Source: Aquimarina sp. RZ0 (GTDB lineage Bacteria; Bacteroidota; Bacteroidia; Flavobacteriales; Flavobacteriaceae). From it: 40,049 nt of DNA. Made by a program: the position numbers and the translations under genes. The notes beneath the pieces are model-generated. The model saw nothing but the letters and a program-made list of their open reading frames with translations, had not been told where the DNA came from and made no database searches. This document shows positions 35,029 to 40,049 of this stretch, in pieces; position 1 is the stretch's first letter, and each line of letters opens with the position of its first letter. The stretch spans positions 1 through 40,049 of the forward strand of contig NZ_VTZU01000065.1 in NCBI RefSeq assembly GCF_008370685.1, given 5' to 3'.

Positions 35029-36858
35029 CTATTTCTTTACAGTTTTTTTAGTTATCAAAACAACCCAATCAGATTTTACTGAGTCAGGAGCGTTTCCTAT
35101 ACTTCTGGAACCGCCTCCCGTTACAGAAGTAATAGTTCCATTTTTAAGATCTCCGCCATTTCTGGGATCAAACCATTTTACCGAAAACACTCCAGATTGC
35201 CTGCTAAGATTGAGGTCTGCAGATCCTCCGTTTTCTAAATATATAATATACGTTTGTCCATCCTGAGCCAGGCAATTAGCTGTATCCGAAACAAGATCAT
35301 CTCTATTAACCGTTTCCCAGAATTTTATGGCATTCCCTTTAAAGAAATCTAATATCGCATATCTCGACCAGGTAAACAGTTTAGAAAACCTATTAAAGTT
35401 CTCAGTTTTAAAGTCTCCCTGTCCTCCTCCATACCACATAACACCTGCTCCTCCAGCAATCAGAGTTTTCCACAGTATTCTTTTTCTGGCTTCTACCTTT
35501 ACAGTACTTACAGAAATATCTTCTGATGTAAAAATCCCTGTGCTCCCTGGGTTTTGTTCATCACTGGCAATGACCCAGGGCTGATTTGCACCTTTGGACT
35601 TATCAATCCAGGTCAAAATTCCATCAGGACCATCATAGGCAGAGACATATGCATTCTTCTGAGAGCTTTGAACAGAAGCACCTGTTAATTTTGCAGTAAG
35701 ACGTAGCCATTCATCATATTTATGATGTTCATCAGGATACGTGTGTATTACTCTGTGATTTTGCCAGGGATCTATAGATGCCAACCAATCTATTTTAGGA
35801 ATTGCAGATGCCGGGGTTCCTCTATATTCTTCAGCTATATTCCATTCTAAAGCCAAGTGATGTCCGAATCTTGCAACCATCTCTCGATAGTAAACTTTAA
35901 TTTGGTTTAGCGTAAGTGCATCCCAATTTTCATTTTCGGCAAGTTTAAAGTGTAAAAGAAAACCATTTTCCTCAATATGATCCAGTACTATTTCCCATTG
36001 TTCTAATTTAGAGACATCAAAAATAAATTTATTATCGAGTGTCGTCCAGGGGAACACATTTTTATCATCTCCTCCAAATAGTGACATAGAAATTGAATTC
36101 ATTTGCTGATGCCTGAGGTAATTTATAGCCCCCATAATATCCTTACCTTTTTCACCTTTCCAGGTCGGATCACCTTCCTTATAATCAATAGCGTGCGGCT
36201 TATAGAAATGCTTGGAACAAAGATCACAGCTATCAGCAACTGCATCAAAGTCAAAATCATTATAATCCAGAAAATTCTCTGGAGAGTCAGGTCCTAGCTT
36301 TAAAAAATATTCTCCTGTTTCAGCAAATTTAAGATACCTTCGATGCTTAAAATCTCCTGCATTTTGATATTGCAATCTACCTTTAGCCTTGAGATCCGGG
36401 ACTGATTTATTATTCTCCAAAATAACCCCTACTTCTCCGGTTATATTATAAGTAGGTTTGGGTAATTGATTTACATCCATTAAGACTACATCTGTTCCAG
36501 AGTAATATAAAACTTGATACTTCCAGATTCCTTTTTGATCTGGTCTCAAAAAAGCTTTGTAAACCTTACCCCGTTTGGCACTTGTATTCGCTGCATTTCC
36601 ATCTGCTGCAAAAAAACCAGGCACCCTAATAGTATCGCCTTTTGGATTTGTAAATAGTACATCCACTCTGTTATTCTTAAAAGTAGAGTCTGTTTCGGTA
36701 AAATCGTTGCCAGGTAGCATAAAAGAAAGTTGCACCTTATCCCATTTGCGAAGTTCACCGCTGATTGTAACGGTCTGACCATACCCAGAAAAGGTAAATT
36801 GTATAAGTATACTCAACAATCCAAATAGTGATACCAGAGATTTGTAATTTGTTTTCAT
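35029..36858 (-). CDS. DUF5060 domain glycoside hydrolase-like protein
   Basis: The 609-residue exported protein has a signal peptide (to about residue 27) and an N-terminal DUF5060 beta-sandwich at about 30-115 (ISGELRKWDKVQLSF). A TIM-barrel-like catalytic part of the DUF4038 type follows at about 150-510 with HRRYLKFAETGEYFLKLG, LEWNIAEEYRGTP (about 335-345) and WVIASDEQNPGSTG. The two Glu-rich motifs are likely acid/base and nucleophile. A C-terminal beta domain (WFDPRNGG) of the collagen-binding type closes it. Related proteins are glycosidases in algal and plant polysaccharide loci, but the specificity of this subgroup is not known to me. It is the first gene of the minus-strand carbohydrate operon. 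Confidence 0.88.
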   Translation of the reverse strand: MKTNYKSLVSLFGLLSILIQFTFSGYGQTVTISGELRKWDKVQLSFMLPGNDFTETDSTFKNNRVDVLFTNPKGDTIRVPGFFAADGNAANTSAKRGKVYKAFLRPDQKGIWKYQVLYYSGTDVVLMDVNQLPKPTYNITGEVGVILENNKSVPDLKAKGRLQYQNAGDFKHRRYLKFAETGEYFLKLGPDSPENFLDYNDFDFDAVADSCDLCSKHFYKPHAIDYKEGDPTWKGEKGKDIMGAINYLRHQQMNSISMSLFGGDDKNVFPWTTLDNKFIFDVSKLEQWEIVLDHIEENGFLLHFKLAENENWDALTLNQIKVYYREMVARFGHHLALEWNIAEEYRGTPASAIPKIDWLASIDPWQNHRVIHTYPDEHHKYDEWLRLTAKLTGASVQSSQKNAYVSAYDGPDGILTWIDKSKGANQPWVIASDEQNPGSTGIFTSEDISVSTVKVEARKRILWKTLIAGGAGVMWYGGGQGDFKTENFNRFSKLFTWSRYAILDFFKGNAIKFWETVNRDDLVSDTANCLAQDGQTYIIYLENGGSADLNLSRQSGVFSVKWFDPRNGGDLKNGTITSVTGGGSRSIGNAPDSVKSDWVVLITKKTVKK

Positions 36859-37354
36859 TTTAGGTTTTTATAAACACACGTAATAATGTCATTTTGCCAT
36901 TTGAATTTATCGGAATACCATGCTCTTTTTTCACCTCAGCTTCAGCATAAAAATAAACCATAGTGCTGCTATAATTGATTTTTCTTATTCTCCGAGATAA
37001 AAAAATCTTACGTTTCTTTTCCCGTAAATTCAAACAACAACTAGTATAAGTACTAATCAATATTGTTTTTAAAAGTATTAAATATAATGACAGATATATA
37101 GTGTATATGTCTAAAAATAGAACACATATGAATTGTATTTATAAAAGTTCTGATCTTATTTGCTAATGTCCCTCAATACATAACTCCCACTTTATAAAAT
37201 ATTTACCATACTTTTATAAAAAAATAGTCTTGTCTTACCATATAAAGTAGGAGGTTTTAATTTTACCATTTACTCTGCTATTTAATCCATTTGTTATATT
37301 CTTATAAAAATACATTTAGGACCTTTGGCACAACAATAATTTAAATCTCCACAC
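36859..37354. promoter_or_regulatory. Divergent control region between the DUF5060 and GH43 genes
   Basis: This 496-bp, very A/T-rich gap separates the leftward carbohydrate operon from the rightward GH43 gene and is the natural place for both promoters and for binding of the hybrid sensor. A 66-codon minus-strand frame ends one base before the DUF5060 start, but its composition does not look coding. I find no convincing -33/-7 pair and no clear operator. Confidence 0.4.
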
Positions 37355-38707
37355 ATGGATTTTATCAAAAAAAAATGGATTCTGATAATGATTTTTTTTA
37401 TTTCTATTCCCAAGGGTATTGCTCAGAATCCATTGGTTACTCATATGTATACCGCAGATCCAACAGCAAGGGTTTTTGATGACGTCTTATATATATATCC
37501 TTCGCATGATGTCAAAGGTTGTACCGAAAATCAAGGTTCCAATGGTTTTTGCATGCCTGACTATCATATATTCTCTACTACAGACCTGATAAATTATAAA
37601 GATCACGGAGTGAAATTAGATCAAAATGATGTGCCTTGGGGGCAAAAAGACATGTTCGGAATGTGGGCTCCCGATTGTATTAAAAAAGGTAACAAATATT
37701 ATTATTACTATCCTGGAATGCCCTCAGACAAGAGTGCTTTTCGACGTGTAGGTGTCGGAGTTTCTGACTCTCCAACAGGTCCTTTTACCTGGGAAAAAGA
37801 CTACATAAAAGATGTTCAGGGAATTGATCCCAATCCTTTTATTGACGATGATGGCAAAGCATACTTATATTATGGAGGCGGAAAAGGAACTGGCGCATTA
37901 AAAGTTGCCGAATTAAAAAGCAATATGAAAGAAATAAAAGGCACTCCTAAAAGCATTAAAGGTATTCCTGAAGACGGGTATCGAGAAGCTTCTTTTATGT
38001 TCAAAAAAAATGACATCTATTATTTCTCCTGGGCTCGAGTAAATCAGAATAATTATGAGATTGAATATGGAATTAGCGACAATCCAATGGGTCCCTTTAA
38101 TTATCAGGGAGTTATTATGCCTAATATCGGTAATGGTACTAATCATCATTCTATTGTAGAATACAAAGGAAAGTGGTATTTATTCTATCACAATTGGTCA
38201 TTGAGTAATCATAATCGACTGCGGTCAATGAGAGCCGATGAGATTACATTTAATGAAGATGGTAGTATTGTACCAAAAGTTGCCACTCTAAGAGGTATTG
38301 GAACCCCCAAAGCAGGAGATCTTATTCAATTAGATCGTTATAACGACTTGGTACACGCAAAAATTAGTTTATTAAAAGAACAATACGGTAAAGGTTGGCA
38401 AATTGATCACATCAAAGCGTATGGGTGGGTTCAATTCAATAGTGTGCTTTTTGAAAAAGGAAAACAAAATAAATTAACAGCACGTATCTCAAGTGGAAGT
38501 AACGGTGGTATCTTAGAATTACATACAGACAACCCTAAAGGACCGCTACTTGCAAAAATAGAAGTTACCAATACAGGAGGGTGGGATAACTGGAAAGAAG
38601 TTTCGGCTTCATTTATCAATCAAACAGAAGGGGTTAAAAATATATTTGTAACTTTTAAAGGACCTAAAGGATACCTCTATAATATAGATTGGATCAAATT
38701 TGAATAA
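37355..38707 (+). CDS. GH43 glycosidase with CBM6-like C-terminal domain
   Basis: The 450-residue exported protein (signal to about Ala23) has a five-bladed GH43 propeller at about 28-315 with all three expected acidic residues: general base Asp35 (YTADPTARV), pKa-tuning Asp in QGIDPNPFIDDDG and acid Glu in GYREASFMF. The supporting loop HHSIVEYKGKWYLFYH is typical. The last about 120 residues form a CBM6-like beta-sandwich (LTARISSGSNGGILELH, then YLYNIDWIKFE). GH43 members cleave beta-xylosides, alpha-arabinosides or beta-galactosides. Beside a GH2 beta-galactosidase and a sulfatase, a galactan side chain or exo-galactanase role is the best guess (inference). It is transcribed away from the rest of the locus. 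Confidence 0.93.
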   Translation: MDFIKKKWILIMIFFISIPKGIAQNPLVTHMYTADPTARVFDDVLYIYPSHDVKGCTENQGSNGFCMPDYHIFSTTDLINYKDHGVKLDQNDVPWGQKDMFGMWAPDCIKKGNKYYYYYPGMPSDKSAFRRVGVGVSDSPTGPFTWEKDYIKDVQGIDPNPFIDDDGKAYLYYGGGKGTGALKVAELKSNMKEIKGTPKSIKGIPEDGYREASFMFKKNDIYYFSWARVNQNNYEIEYGISDNPMGPFNYQGVIMPNIGNGTNHHSIVEYKGKWYLFYHNWSLSNHNRLRSMRADEITFNEDGSIVPKVATLRGIGTPKAGDLIQLDRYNDLVHAKISLLKEQYGKGWQIDHIKAYGWVQFNSVLFEKGKQNKLTARISSGSNGGILELHTDNPKGPLLAKIEVTNTGGWDNWKEVSASFINQTEGVKNIFVTFKGPKGYLYNIDWIKFE

Positions 38708-38778
38708 CCCATTATGCATTTAGGGATAACTCCTATAAACAAAGTGTCCTTTTTCGAGTACTCCGACCAGTGGGACAG

Positions 38779-38833
38779 TGTATCGAGATGCATGCAATAC
38801 TAGCATTTTTAGATAGGTCTCGATACAGTTTTT
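38779..38833 (+). terminator. Terminator of the GH43 gene
   Basis: TGTATCGAGA (38779-38788) and TCTCGATACA (38818-38827) form a perfect ten-base stem, followed by GTTTTT on the plus strand, 70 bp past the GH43 stop. The 29-base loop is long for a terminator. Confidence 0.6.
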
Positions 38834-38912
38834 CTCACCAATCTGCAAAAAAACCTTTTTTTTAATCATTAATTACCAATTACCGAAGAGCATTCCCTCC
38901 TTGTCTGTCAAT

Positions 38913-39080
38913 TATACGATTTACGGATGAGAATTTCGTAAGAATAATGGCAAGGATTTTTCGCTAGATTGATGAATCAAATTAAAGAATAGCCATAGCT
39001 ATTGTTTCATTTTATGAAGAAAATATAGTAGAAAAAGAATGTCATTAGATGCGAAATTCTCATCCGTAAATCGTATTATA
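38913..39080. repeat. Palindromic MITE-like element, type alpha, right copy
   Basis: The inverted ends TATACGATTTACGGATGAG and CTCATCCGTAAATCGTA are perfect over about 24 bp. The middle has ATAGCCATAGCTATTG and an A/G-rich run like the left copy at 22957-23124. No coding frame is present. Confidence 0.85.
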
Positions 39081-39235
39081 CCATTTCTATCCTAAAATTA
39101 TGCACTAAAATCTGTTCTTTTCCCTTTATGCTTCAAAATAAAAATTAGCCGTAGGCTATGCTGAACTTTTCTTTTTTGTCTAAAGAAAAAACAACTGTAT
39201 TTTATTTGGGTAATTTTAAAGCAAGAATGGTATTA
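39076..39235. repeat. Palindromic MITE-like element, type beta, right copy (inverted)
   Basis: It is the reverse complement of 23171-23331 with about eleven differences in 160 bases by eye. It shares its first five bases (TTATA) with the end of the alpha element. The stretch 39236-39480 contains nothing further that I recognise. Confidence 0.85.
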
Positions 39236-39480
39236 TTTTATAAGAATAGGGAAGAATTTGGAGAAGAACAGGCAAGAGTTTATTCTAACTATATTTTAAA
39301 TTTTTATGACCCTAAAAGGTTTTAATTTATTAGGGTCATCTGTTTTATACTAGAAATTTCTATTGATAAGTCATTCAAAGCATTCATATAATTTATATAA
39401 TTTATATGTAGGATCATCAATAAACAGGGCAAACTCAAGCTTTGTTAATTTTGTTAAATTATGATCTATTTAATTTAGTA

Positions 39481-39880
39481 TCATGTCCTTACATTTAGGA
39501 CTTTTATCAAATAGTCTTGATCCCAAGCTGCTAGTCTTGATCCCAAGCTGCTTTGAGTCTTTTTCCTTTGACACCTTGTTTTTCTGTTTTTTCATTTTTC
39601 AATAAGTTGAGTGCCATTTTGAGCAATACAGAATAGTTCTGAGTTGCATTTCCTGCTCTTTTTCTGGAAGCATCCTCACAGAATCCCACATCCAGAACCC
39701 AATGGAGTTTGTTTTCTATTGCCCAATGTGATCGGATTGCTTTTTGAAATTCTTGGGCACTACCCTTTATACTAGAGATGTAATAACGTGTTGCTTTTTC
39801 TGTGGGTTTATCTGAGTTTTTGAATTCCCTGATACTATCTAATTTCACGACACTTACAGCGTTTTTCCATTTGCCATCTA
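39481..39880 (-). pseudogene. Broken ISAs1-family transposase, C-terminal part
   Basis: The minus-strand frame 39531-39887 encodes the end of an ISAs1-type DDE transposase: RYYISSIKGSAQEFQKAIRS, then HWAIENKLHWVLDVGFCEDA, RKRAGNATQNYSVLLKMALN and GVKGKRLKAAWD. The N-terminal two thirds are missing; similarity ends near 39880, where an IS630-type element seems to begin. A 20-bp tandem duplication (39512-39531 and 39532-39551) shifts the frame near the end and creates the present stop. Without it the frame would read on through DYLIKVLNVRT to a TGA at 39481-39483. The gene cannot make an active transposase. Confidence 0.88.
39512..39551. repeat. 20-bp tandem duplication inside the transposase remnant
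   Basis: The unit TAGTCTTGATCCCAAGCTGC is present twice without spacer. As 20 is not a multiple of three it shifts the reading frame and places TAG directly after the codons for Trp-Asp-Gln-Asp. Confidence 0.95.
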
Positions 39881-40049
39881 GTGTCAAGTCAAGTTTAAAT
39901 AGGCGTAATTTAGTATCTTTGAAAAAAAACTAAAATGGGTATTAGATATAAAGTTAGCTTAACCAAAGAAGAACGCACAGATTTATTGAATATCATCCAC
40001 AAAGGAAAGCATACCTCTCAAGCTTATCGCAATGCTTATATTTTACTGA
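39881..40049 (+). mobile_element. Left end of an IS630-family element, partial
   Basis: Similarity to the ISAs1 transposase stops beside a TA at 39879-39880, the target dinucleotide of IS630 elements. From 39881 (GTGTCAAGTCAAGTTTAAAT) to the transposase start is a short leader as expected for an IS end. The right end and its inverted repeat are outside the window, so the exact boundary is inference. Confidence 0.6.
39935..40049 (+). CDS. N-terminal part of an IS630-family transposase
   Basis: The frame starts at the ATG at 39935 and runs off the window after 38 codons. The N-terminus MGIRYKVSLTKEERTDLLN, followed by IIHKGKHTSQAYRNAYILL, matches the helix-turn-helix opening of IS630-type transposases in Bacteroidota (a Leu-Thr-x-Glu-Glu-Arg segment, then Gly-Lys-His and Arg-Asn-Ala-Tyr-Ile-Leu-Leu). 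The DDE catalytic part is not in view, so completeness cannot be judged. Confidence 0.75.
   Translation, partial: MGIRYKVSLTKEERTDLLNIIHKGKHTSQAYRNAYILL

Noticed and set aside
36860..37060. 66-codon minus-strand frame ending one base before the DUF5060 start
   Set aside because: Its composition is not protein-like in the first half, it has no recognisable motif, and long chance frames are expected in the control region. A leader peptide cannot be excluded.
39512..39551. Target-site duplication of an insertion
   Set aside because: The two 20-bp copies touch with nothing between them, so they are a tandem duplication and not flanks of an element.
1..40049. tRNA, rRNA or known riboswitch
   Set aside because: No cloverleaf, rRNA-like or recognisable riboswitch core was seen by eye on either strand; a covariance-model search would settle it.

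Overview
The window is AT-rich DNA that looks like a marine Bacteroidota chromosome, most likely Flavobacteriaceae (an Aquimarina/Zobellia-type organism; this is inference). The grounds are a type IX secretion (Por) tail, many short lipoprotein signals ending in Ser-Cys or Gln-Cys, a hybrid two-component regulator of the Bacteroidota polysaccharide-utilisation type, a GH2/GH43/sulfatase set, and weak ribosome binding sites. No rRNA, tRNA, CRISPR array or SusC/SusD pair was seen.

Layout. 1-0.96 kb: the N-terminal part of a lipoprotein gene (minus), a 48-bp perfect palindrome and a 147-bp tandem duplication. 0.96-9.4 kb: an AraC-type regulator divergent from four plus-strand genes, namely a cytochrome c/DUF1549/LamG/DUF1553 lipoprotein, a DUF1501 protein, a membrane DUF2231/cytochrome c/leucine-rich protein and an SGNH hydrolase. 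9.4-11.1 kb: gene-poor DNA with small or broken plus-strand reading frames. 11.1-15.8 kb: a cassette of a type IX secreted repeat protein, a cysteine-tailed lipoprotein and a thioredoxin-like protein, bounded by two direct repeats of about 340 bp. One repeat carries a 57-bp remnant of the reductase gene that lies intact beside the other. 15.7-20.7 kb: a minus-strand operon of alcohol dehydrogenase, esterase D-like hydrolase, cytochrome P450, [2Fe-2S] ferredoxin and ferredoxin reductase. 20.7-23.6 kb: an M57-type metallopeptidase lipoprotein gene among many palindromic repeats. 23.6-38.7 kb: a carbohydrate locus with S1 sulfatase, hybrid two-component sensor, GH2 beta-galactosidase, ThuA, DUF1080 and DUF5060 proteins on the minus strand and a GH43-CBM6 enzyme on the plus strand. 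38.7-40.05 kb: palindromic elements, a broken ISAs1 transposase and the start of an IS630-type transposase.

How the genes may work together. The P450, ferredoxin and reductase form a complete three-component monooxygenase. In marine Bacteroidota such sets remove the O-methyl group from 6-O-methyl-D-galactose of porphyran/agar, releasing formaldehyde. The neighbouring dehydrogenase and S-formylglutathione-hydrolase-like esterase could deal with the product. The sulfatase, GH2, GH43 and DUF5060 proteins suit a sulfated, methylated galactan. DUF1080 and ThuA hint at a 3-keto-sugar step. These links are inference from family and neighbourhood.

The least explained parts are the repeat-bounded cassette, the paired palindromic elements on both sides of the carbohydrate locus, and the palindrome plus leader shared by the two M57-like lipoprotein genes.
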